48,849 nt of DNA from JAYVJH01 sp043777595 (GTDB lineage Bacteria > Bacteroidota > Bacteroidia > Cytophagales > Spirosomataceae), in NCBI GenBank assembly GCA_043777595.1, contig JAYWHT010000050.1:1-48849 (forward strand), read 5' to 3'. Positions 32,076 through 40,147 of the stretch are shown here, piece after piece; position 1 is the stretch's first letter; each line of letters begins with the position of its first letter. The notes beneath the pieces were generated by a model that was not told the origin of the DNA, did not search any database, and saw only the letters and a program-made list of their open reading frames with translations. The translations under genes were made by a program, and so were the position numbers.

Positions 32076-33182
32076 TTATTTCAAATCGCCAATCAATTCT
32101 TGCCATTTTCCAATCTGGTTTTTTACATCAAATGTTTCGGCACGTTGGCGTAAAATAGTTTTGTCAATCGCCAGGCGGCCTTCCATGATGTCGGTCATAG
32201 CGGTTGTTAGTTTTTGAATATCAAAGGCAGGTACTACTTTTCCCATGCCTTGCAGCACAAACTCAGCCACACCACCCGACTCAAAGCCCACAATCGGTTT
32301 TTGAAGATAGGCAGCCTCTATCATTACCAATGGAAAAGGATCTTCACGAGACAGTAGCACAAAGCCATCGGCTGTGTTCAAATAATCGTAATAATCGTTA
32401 CCACCTTTGTTACCGAGTACTATAAAATTTAAGTTTTCGTGTTTGACCCGCTCTTTTACATAGTGATACGCACCATAGTCGCTTTCTGAACCTAACCAAA
32501 GTAAATAGGTATTTTGAGGTAATTTATGCAAAACATCAGGCACAAAATCTATCCCTTTTCGCATACACATCGTACCAGACATCAACCAAATATAAGCATC
32601 AATAGGAATATCGAGTTGTTGGCGAAGTACCGATGAGGGGGTACTAAGTTTTATTTTTTGAATATCAATAAAGCTATGACAAAGCTGTATATTACTGAGG
32701 GCCATTTGGTTGAGTTGCTCAATAACTGACCCAGAACAACCGATGACCATTTTTGCATTGTGTATCATAGCTGCAAAACTATCGGCTCGGTATTCGTCAT
32801 AAATACTTACCATTTCGTGGGCATGTACAATGTACGGCACTTTGAGTTTGATGGCCAACTGTGCCAACTCTGGCATAGTAATCGTGTTCAGGTACCAATA
32901 ATCAGGCTTGAATTGAGCGTGAACTCGCCTCAGATAATTTTCTTCAAATGTTCGTTTAAATATTTTATGATAAATCCCTTCAAAAAAATTATATAAAAAA
33001 CCACGTTTAGATTTATTCACAAAAGTAAGTGGCGTTGGTGATTGGTTACTAAATAGTTCGCCTGACTGACGAGTATAAACAGCCATTTCTACATCTGTTC
33101 CTACAAGTTGTTTCATCAAATACCAAAGCACCATCTCTGAGCCTGTTCGTGCGCCTGTGGGTGTCAAAAAAAGTATTTTCAT
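32076..33182 (-). CDS. Glycosyltransferase family 4
   Basis: This 368-residue GT-B enzyme has N-terminal MKILFLTPTGARTGSEMVLW (acceptor half), YIVHAHEMVSIYDEY, MSGTMCMRKGIDFVPDVL, and donor motif LLSREDPFPLVMIEAAYLQK followed by PIVGFESGGVAEFV. It shares SREDP(Y/F)PLV and the GG..EFV segment with the GT at 21453, so the two are paralogues on opposite arms of the glycan region. Transcribed downstream of the GT2 gene (63-bp gap). Confidence 0.93.
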   Translation of the reverse strand: MKILFLTPTGARTGSEMVLWYLMKQLVGTDVEMAVYTRQSGELFSNQSPTPLTFVNKSKRGFLYNFFEGIYHKIFKRTFEENYLRRVHAQFKPDYWYLNTITMPELAQLAIKLKVPYIVHAHEMVSIYDEYRADSFAAMIHNAKMVIGCSGSVIEQLNQMALSNIQLCHSFIDIQKIKLSTPSSVLRQQLDIPIDAYIWLMSGTMCMRKGIDFVPDVLHKLPQNTYLLWLGSESDYGAYHYVKERVKHENLNFIVLGNKGGNDYYDYLNTADGFVLLSREDPFPLVMIEAAYLQKPIVGFESGGVAEFVLQGMGKVVPAFDIQKLTTAMTDIMEGRLAIDKTILRQRAETFDVKNQIGKWQELIGDLK

Positions 33183-33245
33183 CTAAGAGTTAATGTAGAA
33201 TTATGAATAAATGGTTGAGTGAATGGCTATTTGATTTGCACACGT

Positions 33246-34226
33246 TTACTTATTCAGTTTATAAAAATAAGGTTTATTCCAGACTATTTTCCAGAAATAA
33301 CTGGTAAATAGTCGCAACTTTCTGGCAAAGTCTTTTTGGTGATGTAGTTCTGCGAAAGGGCTTTTACCGTTTTTAATATTGACAATAATTTTCCAGACAA
33401 AATAAAAAACTAACATCACAACATAATTGAGCATCAATGACAAATAAGCCAACAAGCCATATTCTTTACGAATCCAGACTAAATTTGAAAGTTGTATTTG
33501 TGGGTAAAATCGGTTGATGGGTGTCATTTCTTGTTTTTTTCGCCCTGAGTCGCTGCCCCATTCGTAATGCACGTACCGACAATCGCCATAGACTTTGAGC
33601 CTTCCTGCTCGGCCCAGTCGGCAGTTCCATTCGGCATCTTCGCCATACATAAAAAAATCTTCGTCCAACATTCCTGCTTTTTCTACGGTCGATTTTCTAA
33701 CCATCAACAACGCCGCGGGTATCCATTCAACTTGTTCAGGATCAGCAAATTGTTTTTCGGGAAATATTTTGGCTAATAAATTATCAAAAAAATGACTCGG
33801 TGGCAAGATCACAAACGTTCGGATGAGCGGATTGAGGCTACGATAAAAGTGTCTTTCATTATGGTTTTTATCAAGCTGTATGCCCCCACAAGCTACCACA
33901 TCTGGCTCGTTGTCAAGGTGTTGTACTAATTTCACAAAAACATCGTCAATCAATAATGTATCAGAATTGAGCAATACCACATACTCACCCTTGGCCGCTT
34001 GCATACCTGTATTGTTGGCACGAGCAAAGCCCGCATTGTAGCCCATATAGAGCCAGCGTACAGACAAAAAACTACTCAATATCAACTCCTTTGCACCATC
34101 TTGTGAGTCGTTGTCTATCACAATTATTTCGTAGTCAATTCCCTTTGTATGTTTCTCAATCGAACGAATACAGTCGGTAGTGAGTTGGAGAGTTTTATAA
34201 TGTATAATTAAAATCGAAAGAGTCAT
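33246..34226 (-). CDS. GT2 glycosyltransferase, WbbL/rhamnosyltransferase-like
   Basis: This 326-residue GT-A enzyme has LSILIIHYKTLQLTTDCIRS, EIIVIDNDSQDGAKEL, GYNAGFARANNTGMQAAKGE, and VVLLNSDTLL, where N87-S-D89-T is the DxD-equivalent. WIPAALLMVRKSTVEKAGML and DEDFFMYGEDAEWNCRL form the catalytic-base region (ED). Two hydrophobic segments follow (about 265-290). Such enzymes add rhamnose or similar sugars in O-antigen or capsule chains. ATG at 34226. First gene after the family-B element, whose spacer may hold its promoter. Confidence 0.93.
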   Translation of the reverse strand: MTLSILIIHYKTLQLTTDCIRSIEKHTKGIDYEIIVIDNDSQDGAKELILSSFLSVRWLYMGYNAGFARANNTGMQAAKGEYVVLLNSDTLLIDDVFVKLVQHLDNEPDVVACGGIQLDKNHNERHFYRSLNPLIRTFVILPPSHFFDNLLAKIFPEKQFADPEQVEWIPAALLMVRKSTVEKAGMLDEDFFMYGEDAEWNCRLGRAGRLKVYGDCRYVHYEWGSDSGRKKQEMTPINRFYPQIQLSNLVWIRKEYGLLAYLSLMLNYVVMLVFYFVWKIIVNIKNGKSPFAELHHQKDFARKLRLFTSYFWKIVWNKPYFYKLNK

Positions 34227-34227
34227 T

Positions 34228-34452
34228 TATCAGTTATCATTTATCAGTGAACAGTTATCAGTCAATGTCGTTTAGTTAAGAGTTCGGTGAAGACACCGAA
34301 CTCGGTTGGTCGCCGTGGTTTGTGTCTTCACAAACCACTTATTTTTCTTAACTAAACGACATTGATTTATCAGTTATCATTTTAATTCAGGCGGCAGGCC
34401 GCTTGTCAGTCCTCATTGATAACTGATAAATGTTCACTGATAACTGACAACT
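34228..34452. repeat. Repeat-filled spacer with TTATCAG-type inverted repeats
   Basis: No gene is visible. The left side is built from variants of TCAGTTATCATTTATCAGTG and the right side from their inverse (CACTGATAACTGACAACTG). A family-B element sits in the middle and a GGCGGCAGGCCGCTTGTC hairpin on the right. The same TTATCAG motif occurs inside a coding region at 40550-40585. Confidence 0.7.
34262..34365. repeat. Family-B inverted-repeat element, copy 2
   Basis: A 104-bp element has perfect 19-bp inverted termini (TCAATGTCGTTTAGTTAAG and its complement). The interior holds hairpin GTTCGGTGAAGACACCGAAC (34282-34301), a short spacer TCGGTTGGTCGCC, and a second hairpin GTGGTTTGTGTCTTCACAAA, extending to CCAC at 34338. 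The layout matches the damaged copy at 3221-3341; a lone right terminus with one mismatch lies at 42530-42548. Confidence 0.85.
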
Positions 34453-34454
34453 GT

Positions 34455-35108
34455 TTAATATACTTTATAGCTGGGGATTGATTTTTTTTCGGCAGGGTTT
34501 CCTACATATACATTCCAGGCTTCGGTGGGTTTGGTAATTGAGGCAGCCATGGCTACAAGCGTGCCTTCGGCAATGGTCATATAGTCTCTGATGGTGGCAT
34601 TGACTCCAAAAAAACAATAAGGCTCAACGACACAATGACCAGACAGCACCACGTGAGACGTAAAAAACACATGGTCTTTGATAACGCCATGATGCCCAAT
34701 ATGATTGCCGCTCCAAAACACGCAGTTATTGCCAATAGTCGTAAACGGCTGAATTGTATTGTCTTCAAGGATAAAGCAATTTTCGCCAATTTGATTGTTG
34801 AACGTTGTTGCTTTTGAGCTAACGTAACTGATAAATCGGTAGCCTTTGGCTTTGGCTTCAAGATAGATTTTCTCTCGGTTTCGGTTCATATTTCGACCTG
34901 TCATGGGGGCAAAAAAATGAAACTCTGTCGGCGAGAAAAACTGCTCTATATCTTCAAAAGCGACTATTGGCAACCCTTTAAATTCTGTTTCTTTGAGATA
35001 ATCTCGATTGACACAAAACCCCACAACTTCATGCTCAGAGTCGTGAGTGAGATAAAAATGGGCGAGTTCGGCCGTGTCTAATATTCCAAATATAATAATT
35101 TTTGACAT
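34455..35108 (-). CDS. NeuD/PglD-like sugar O-/N-acyltransferase
   Basis: This 217-residue protein has an N-terminal Rossmann-like part (MSKIIIFGILDTAELAHFYL) and a left-handed beta-helix from about residue 110 built of hexapeptide repeats (IGENCFILEDNTIQPFTTIG, VFWSGNHIGHHGVIKDHV, LSGHCVVEPYCFFGVNATI). The GHHGVI segment holds the probable catalytic His. Such enzymes acetylate nucleotide-linked sugars using acetyl-CoA. It fits the surface-glycan neighbourhood. ATG at 35108. Confidence 0.88.
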   Translation of the reverse strand: MSKIIIFGILDTAELAHFYLTHDSEHEVVGFCVNRDYLKETEFKGLPIVAFEDIEQFFSPTEFHFFAPMTGRNMNRNREKIYLEAKAKGYRFISYVSSKATTFNNQIGENCFILEDNTIQPFTTIGNNCVFWSGNHIGHHGVIKDHVFFTSHVVLSGHCVVEPYCFFGVNATIRDYMTIAEGTLVAMAASITKPTEAWNVYVGNPAEKKSIPSYKVY

Positions 35109-35180
35109 TTTTTTATTTCCTCGATTTTATTCTATTGTCGTACCTACAAAATATTTGATAGTTGTCTATGTATTCTCATC

Positions 35181-35642
35181 TCAATCAAAGAACTCAAATA
35201 TGTATTTATTGTCATACGTTATCTCAAAATCATTGAGTATTTTTAGATATTCCTCTCTAAATGTTTTTGTTTTGTGATGTTCTTCTTGATTCTCAATATA
35301 CTTGATCACTGTGTCTCTCTGGCTTTTTGAAAAAGAAAAAGCACCGTAGCCTGATTGCCACCTAAATTCATTTTTTACAAAATGCTGCTCATTTATCCAT
35401 TTACTACTACTGGCTTTTATGGCACTCATCAAGTCTGATATGTTGGTCGTTACAGGCATTCCAAACAGTATATGCACGTGGTCTTTCCACCCTCCAACAG
35501 CCAATGATTTGGCCCCTTTGTTAGTAATAATACCAGAAATGTATTGATGTAAATTGTCTCGCCATTCTCTGGTTATAAAACTTTCTCTATTCTTTACAGC
35601 AAAAACAGCGTGAATCGTTATTTGTGAATATGTATTAGGCAT
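35181..35642 (-). CDS. tnpA: IS200/REP-associated-type Y1 transposase (HUH)
   Basis: This 153-residue single-domain transposase is read from the ATG at 35642 (MPNTYSQITIHAVFAVKNRE); the reading frame continues 114 bp upstream but lacks family sequence there. The HUH motif is H55-V-H57 (KDHVHILFGMP) and the catalytic Tyr is probably Y115 (VIKYIENQEEHH). Y1 enzymes cut single-stranded DNA at hairpins. The ATG is preceded by AGCCCCAGCGGGGCGACATA, a hairpin that may shield translation. The size and C-terminus (QEEHH...FREEYLKIL) suit chromosomally resident Y1 proteins of the REP-associated type. Confidence 0.92.
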   Translation of the reverse strand: MPNTYSQITIHAVFAVKNRESFITREWRDNLHQYISGIITNKGAKSLAVGGWKDHVHILFGMPVTTNISDLMSAIKASSSKWINEQHFVKNEFRWQSGYGAFSFSKSQRDTVIKYIENQEEHHKTKTFREEYLKILNDFEITYDNKYIFEFFD

Positions 35643-35652
35643 AATAAAAATA

Positions 35653-35726
35653 TGTCGCCCCGCTGGGGCTATCAAATCATAATATAACTCTTTTTCTACC
35701 AAAATTACGCCCTTAATAGGGCTAAC
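35653..35726. promoter_or_regulatory. Hairpin-rich upstream region of the Y1 transposase gene
   Basis: On the plus strand a hairpin GCCCCGCTGGGGC (35658-35670) and a second, GCCCTTAATAGGGC, are followed at 35727 by the first array unit. The transposase-proximal hairpin and the array hairpin are in inverted orientation, as in REPIN pairs. A role in transposase recognition or expression control is inferred. Confidence 0.5.
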
Positions 35727-36179
35727 AGCCTCAGCGAGGCGACAATTTGGTAACAATCACTACCGAACACCAACCAATAGCCTCGGCGAGGCGACAATTT
35801 GGTAAAAATCACCGTCAAGCACCAACCAATAGCCTCGGCGAGGCGACAATTTGGTAAAAATCACCGTCAAGCACCAACCAATAGCCTCAGCGAGGCGACA
35901 ATTTGGTAAAAATCACTACCGAACACCAACCTACAGCCTCGGCGAGGAGACAATTTGGTAAAAACCACTACCGAACGCCAACCAATAGCCTCAGCGAGGA
36001 GACAATTTGGTAAAAATCACTACCGAACATCAACCAATAGCCTCGGCGAGGAGACAATTTGGTAAAAATCACTACCGAACACCAACCAACAGCCTCAGCG
36101 AGGAGACAATTTCGTAAAAATCACTACCGAACACCAGCCAATAGCCTCAGCGAGGCAATAATTTGGTAACAATCACCGT
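35727..36179. repeat. Tandem array of 52-bp palindrome-bearing repeats, about 8.7 units
   Basis: Units start at 35727, 35779, 35831, 35883, 35935, 35987, 36039, 36091 and 36143, exactly 52 bp apart. Each begins AGCCTCGGCGAGGCGACAAT (a small hairpin), continues TTGGTAAAAATCACTACCGA and ends in ACACCAACCAAT, with a few substitutions (GCGAGGA in several). The last unit is partial and runs into the stop codon of the PBP gene. There are no unique spacers, so it is not a CRISPR array. Confidence 0.95.
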
Positions 36180-38749
36180 GAATTGGTTGTATCCGCAGGC
36201 ATTTGGGTTTCTTCCAAAACGGGGTTACTTGGTCGTATAAACTCGACAGAATCACCTCCGTAGCCGCCTGTGCTATCTCTTGGCAGCCCCCTGGCTGGGT
36301 ACAAAGGCGCACAACTTTTATAAGGTTTGACGATGGTAATGGTCGGCTTCGGAAATGGCCCACGCTGATAACCCAGATTGGTGTCATTATAAACCATTTC
36401 CAGAAATTTACCAACTAACGGCAAAGCTGTTTTTGAGCCTTCGCCGTCGTTCATGCGCTTGAAGTGAATACTACGGTCGTCGCCACCTACCCAGGAGCCT
36501 ACAACCAAGTCTTTGGTAACACCCATAAACCAGCCATCTGAGTTGTTGGACGTTGTACCAGTTTTACCACCTACTTCAAATCCTTTCTGGAACAAACTAC
36601 CAAAAGTCCAGAGGTTTTGTGATGTACCGCCTGGTTCTTCCATACCGCCTTTGAGCATGTGTATCATCAAAAATGCTGACTCTTCAGAAATCACTTGTCT
36701 GCTTTTGGGGGTAAATTCTTCTAAGACCGTACCGTTGGCATCTTCGATTCTGGTTACGAGCATCGGCTCTGTATGTCGTCCATTGTTTGGAAAAGTACAG
36801 TACGCCCCCACCATCTCCATCAGCGACACATCAAACGGCCCCAGCCCTATCGAAGGCAATGCTTGCAGCGCACTTTTGATGCCGAGTTTGTGGGCATAGT
36901 TTACAACGGCCTGCGGCCCAACTTTGTCTGTTAGTTGTACCGTAACGGAGTTAATCGACCGCCCCATGGCTCTTCTAATCGTGATGTCTTGATAACTAAA
37001 GCCCCCTGCTGCATTTTTGGGACTCCATATTTTTTTGACACCGTTTTCTATTACCTCTTTTCTAAATGGCTCGTCTCGCATTTTGTCGCAAGGCGACATA
37101 TTAAAAGCCGAGCTGTCAATAGCCGCACAATAAACAAAGGGCTTGAAAGTAGAACCCGGCTGGCGTTTGCCCTGCCCAACGGCATCGTATTTAAAAAACC
37201 GATAGTTCAGACCACCAACCCACGCCTTGACTTGCCCCGAGTAGGGATCCATGGCCATCATACCCGCCCGAAGTAGCCGCTTATAATAATTGAGCGAGTC
37301 CATGGCACTCATCACCACCTCTTTGTCTCGGCCTGTACGCCAGTCAAAGACCACCATTGTATCTTTTCTGTTCATATAAAATAATACAGAATCTGGCGAT
37401 TGCGGAAAACGTTTGGTGAGCCGTTGGTAGTGAATGGTTCGTCTGGCGGCATCGTCCAAAAAGTTAGCAATTTCTACCCCTTTCTCGTCTCGCCACGGGT
37501 TTTCACCTGCCCAAACACCTTCAAATTTTTGTTGCAACAATTTCATTCTTTCTACTACCGACGACACTGCGTGTTTTTGCATTCGAGAATCCAACGTTGT
37601 GTAAATCCTGAGTCCGTCTTTATAAATATCGTAACCATTGGCTTCGCCCCATTTTTCTACATAATCTTTGACGGCATTATTAAAATATTGATAAATAGCA
37701 AACTCCTCGCTGTCGTCGTTATAGCGTTCGGGTGTGAGTTTGAGCGCAATAGGTAGTTTACTGATTGAGTCGGCCTCAGATTTGGATAGCGAGCCATTTT
37801 TGGCCATCTGACTGATAACTGTATTGCGTCTTTCGAGCGACTTGTTATAGTTTTTTACAGGATTATAAGTTGTAATTGCCTTTTGTAGCCCTACCAAAAC
37901 CGCCGCCTCTTGGGCATTGAGTTGATATGGCGATTTGTTAAAATAATAACGAGAGGCCGTCTTGATGCCATAAGTATTGTTGCCATAATCGACGGTATTG
38001 AAGTACATCGTCAGTATTTCTTCTTTTGAGAAATTGCGCTCTAAGTTGATGGCCGTCAGCCATTCTTTTGCTTTATAAATCAGTGTTTTGACTAACGGTA
38101 TATACCCCAAAAAGCCCCGTGCAGCTTTACGGCGAGTGTTAAATAGTTTTTTTGAAAGCTGCTGGGTAATAGTACTCCCACCACCACGCTCACCACCTTT
38201 CAACAACCCCACTGCTACACCCAACAACGCCCTTGGGTCTATGCCAGAGTGTTCTCTAAAACGCACATCTTCGGTAGCAATCAGCCCTTTGACCAAATAA
38301 GGCGAGAGGCTGTCGTAATCAACGGGGGTGCGGTTTTCGGTAAAAAATTTGCCAATTTGTAATCCATCTGACGAATAAATACCTGCCGACTGTGCTACCT
38401 TGGGATTTTGTAGGTCTTCGATACTGGGCATACTGCCACAGAGCCACAAGAAATTAGTTTGAACACAAAAAACAAAAAAGACAAAGCCAATCAAACCATA
38501 AATCATTGTTTTCCAGATAGTTATTACTGGTTTATAATAAATAGATTTTGTATCAATGTAGTGCTCGTATCTGTCTGAAACCCTATTTTTGAAGTTATCA
38601 TATTTGTTGCCCCAACGGCTATATCGTTCTTGACCTATTATTTTGGCCAGAAGTCTGTCAGTCATTTGCCCGCACCAGCCGCTCAATGCTCTGAGGGGTG
38701 TTGTTGCTTTGTACCATATTACCGATAATTTATTTAACTGTTCACGCAT
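36173..38749 (-). CDS. mrcA: Class A penicillin-binding protein (PBP1A-like)
   Basis: This 858-residue bifunctional peptidoglycan synthase has an N-terminal cytoplasmic part of about 80 residues and a TM helix at 80-103. The GT51 transglycosylase has catalytic Glu E160 in IATEDVRFREHSGID and GGSTITQQLSKKLFN. The transpeptidase has S533 in PGSTFKPF (SxxK), S598-I-N600 (RSINS) and K729-T-G (GGKTGTTSNNSDGW). The C-terminal tail is rich in Pro/Asp. The ATG at 38749 is the first Met; the long cytoplasmic leader is somewhat unusual. Its stop lies within the last unit of the 52-bp array. Confidence 0.96.
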   Translation of the reverse strand: MREQLNKLSVIWYKATTPLRALSGWCGQMTDRLLAKIIGQERYSRWGNKYDNFKNRVSDRYEHYIDTKSIYYKPVITIWKTMIYGLIGFVFFVFCVQTNFLWLCGSMPSIEDLQNPKVAQSAGIYSSDGLQIGKFFTENRTPVDYDSLSPYLVKGLIATEDVRFREHSGIDPRALLGVAVGLLKGGERGGGSTITQQLSKKLFNTRRKAARGFLGYIPLVKTLIYKAKEWLTAINLERNFSKEEILTMYFNTVDYGNNTYGIKTASRYYFNKSPYQLNAQEAAVLVGLQKAITTYNPVKNYNKSLERRNTVISQMAKNGSLSKSEADSISKLPIALKLTPERYNDDSEEFAIYQYFNNAVKDYVEKWGEANGYDIYKDGLRIYTTLDSRMQKHAVSSVVERMKLLQQKFEGVWAGENPWRDEKGVEIANFLDDAARRTIHYQRLTKRFPQSPDSVLFYMNRKDTMVVFDWRTGRDKEVVMSAMDSLNYYKRLLRAGMMAMDPYSGQVKAWVGGLNYRFFKYDAVGQGKRQPGSTFKPFVYCAAIDSSAFNMSPCDKMRDEPFRKEVIENGVKKIWSPKNAAGGFSYQDITIRRAMGRSINSVTVQLTDKVGPQAVVNYAHKLGIKSALQALPSIGLGPFDVSLMEMVGAYCTFPNNGRHTEPMLVTRIEDANGTVLEEFTPKSRQVISEESAFLMIHMLKGGMEEPGGTSQNLWTFGSLFQKGFEVGGKTGTTSNNSDGWFMGVTKDLVVGSWVGGDDRSIHFKRMNDGEGSKTALPLVGKFLEMVYNDTNLGYQRGPFPKPTITIVKPYKSCAPLYPARGLPRDSTGGYGGDSVEFIRPSNPVLEETQMPADTTNSR

Positions 38750-38832
38750 CGTGCTTCACATTTCAAGTTTGGTTCAAAGATAAATGAATATTAGGGAATG
38801 AAAAATTGAAATGTGGGTTAATATCCAAAAAC

Positions 38833-40116
38833 TTACAAATAAGGCAGTACTGTTTCAAGCCCCATACCTCGTGAGCCTTTGACGAGAATGTCGGTATTTT
38901 GTTGCTGGTTGTCAATAAGCCAATTATGCAACGAAAATTTATCTGAAAAAAAATAAGCCGTTGGCAGGGCTGGCAGCGCATATTGCATGAGCTTGCCCGA
39001 CAATACAACAATGTCAAAATTGGCTTTGGCTATAAGTTGTCCCAACGCCAAATGTTCGGCGGCGGCTTCGTCGCCGAGTTCAAACATATCACCCAAAATC
39101 ACCATTTTACGAGCGGCTTCTCTGTTGGCAAAATACTTCACAGCCACCGCCATCGACGACGGATTGGCGTTGTATGCATCCATCAAAATCTGATTTGTGC
39201 CTTTTGTTATAAATTGTGAGCGGTTATTGGTTGGATTATAGTTGGCAATGGCCTCATTGGCAGCACCGCTATCGACACCAAAATAGTCGCCAATTTTAAG
39301 GGCCGCCGCCATATTTTCGTAGTTGTACTGGCCGTTTAGGTGTGTCGCAATAGTTTGGCTTTCGGTAGAACGATAGACAATAAACGGTGACTCTTCGAGC
39401 AGCATTGGCAGTGGTTCATTCAAATAATCAACTTGATTTGTAAAAGTTCTTTCGGAGGCCATATCATTCAAAATCTGGTTACTGGCATTGACAAAAACCG
39501 TTCCGCCCGATGCCTGCAAGTAGTCATATAGCTCGCCTTTACCTTTTCTAACACCCTGCAAGCCACCAAACCCTTCGAGATGCGCCTTGCCAACGTTGGT
39601 AATGAGGCCATGCGTAGGCTCGGCAATTTGGCACAATAGTTCGATTTCTTTCTGGTGGTTTGCACCCATTTCAACTACCACAATTTCGTGTTTTTGAGTA
39701 ATAGCGAGCAACGTCAGCGGCACGCCAATATGATTATTGAGATTGCCTTGGGTAGCCAGTACGCTGTATTTTTGAGACAGCACGGCGGCAATCAACTCTT
39801 TGGTCGTAGTTTTTCCGTTTGACCCTGTGAGGCCAATAATAGGGATTTGTAATTGTTGTCGGTGATAATTGGCCAACTGTTGCAAAGCCATCAGCGTATC
39901 ATCAACCAACAGATATTGCTCATTTTCAACTACTTCGGGCCTATCCACCAACACAAAGGCAGCACCTTGTTCGAGGGCTTTGGGTGCAAAGGCATTGCCG
40001 TCAAACTTATCGCCACGCAAAGCCACAAACAAACAACCATCGGCAATTTGGCGAGTATCGGTCGAGACCGCTGTGCAGTTTAAAAAACACTGGTAAAGTT
40101 GTGGAATTGTGGTCAT
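38833..40116 (-). CDS. murF: UDP-N-acetylmuramoyl-tripeptide--D-alanyl-D-alanine ligase
   Basis: This 427-residue Mur ligase is read from the ATG at 40116; a TTG 24 bp upstream is less likely. It adds D-Ala-D-Ala in the last cytoplasmic step of the muropeptide. VSTDTRQIADGCLFVALRGD is the MurF/MurE N-terminal signature. The ATP site GLTGSNGKTTTKELIA is at 95-110, followed by QGNLNNHIGVPLTLL, VVVEMGANHQKEI, NYENMAAALKIGDYFG and MDAYNANPSSM. VLKGSRGMG-like KGSRGMGLETVL lies near the C-terminus. 83 bp upstream of the PBP gene, making a cell-wall pair. Confidence 0.97.
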   Translation of the reverse strand: MTTIPQLYQCFLNCTAVSTDTRQIADGCLFVALRGDKFDGNAFAPKALEQGAAFVLVDRPEVVENEQYLLVDDTLMALQQLANYHRQQLQIPIIGLTGSNGKTTTKELIAAVLSQKYSVLATQGNLNNHIGVPLTLLAITQKHEIVVVEMGANHQKEIELLCQIAEPTHGLITNVGKAHLEGFGGLQGVRKGKGELYDYLQASGGTVFVNASNQILNDMASERTFTNQVDYLNEPLPMLLEESPFIVYRSTESQTIATHLNGQYNYENMAAALKIGDYFGVDSGAANEAIANYNPTNNRSQFITKGTNQILMDAYNANPSSMAVAVKYFANREAARKMVILGDMFELGDEAAAEHLALGQLIAKANFDIVVLSGKLMQYALPALPTAYFFSDKFSLHNWLIDNQQQNTDILVKGSRGMGLETVLPYL

Positions 40117-40147
40117 TGTTAGAGTTTGAATATTAGCCAAAAAACCG

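Noticed and set aside
35727..36179. Regularly spaced repeats resembling a CRISPR array
   Set aside because: The whole 52-bp unit repeats, there are no unique spacers, and no cas genes are nearby. It is a tandem repeat.
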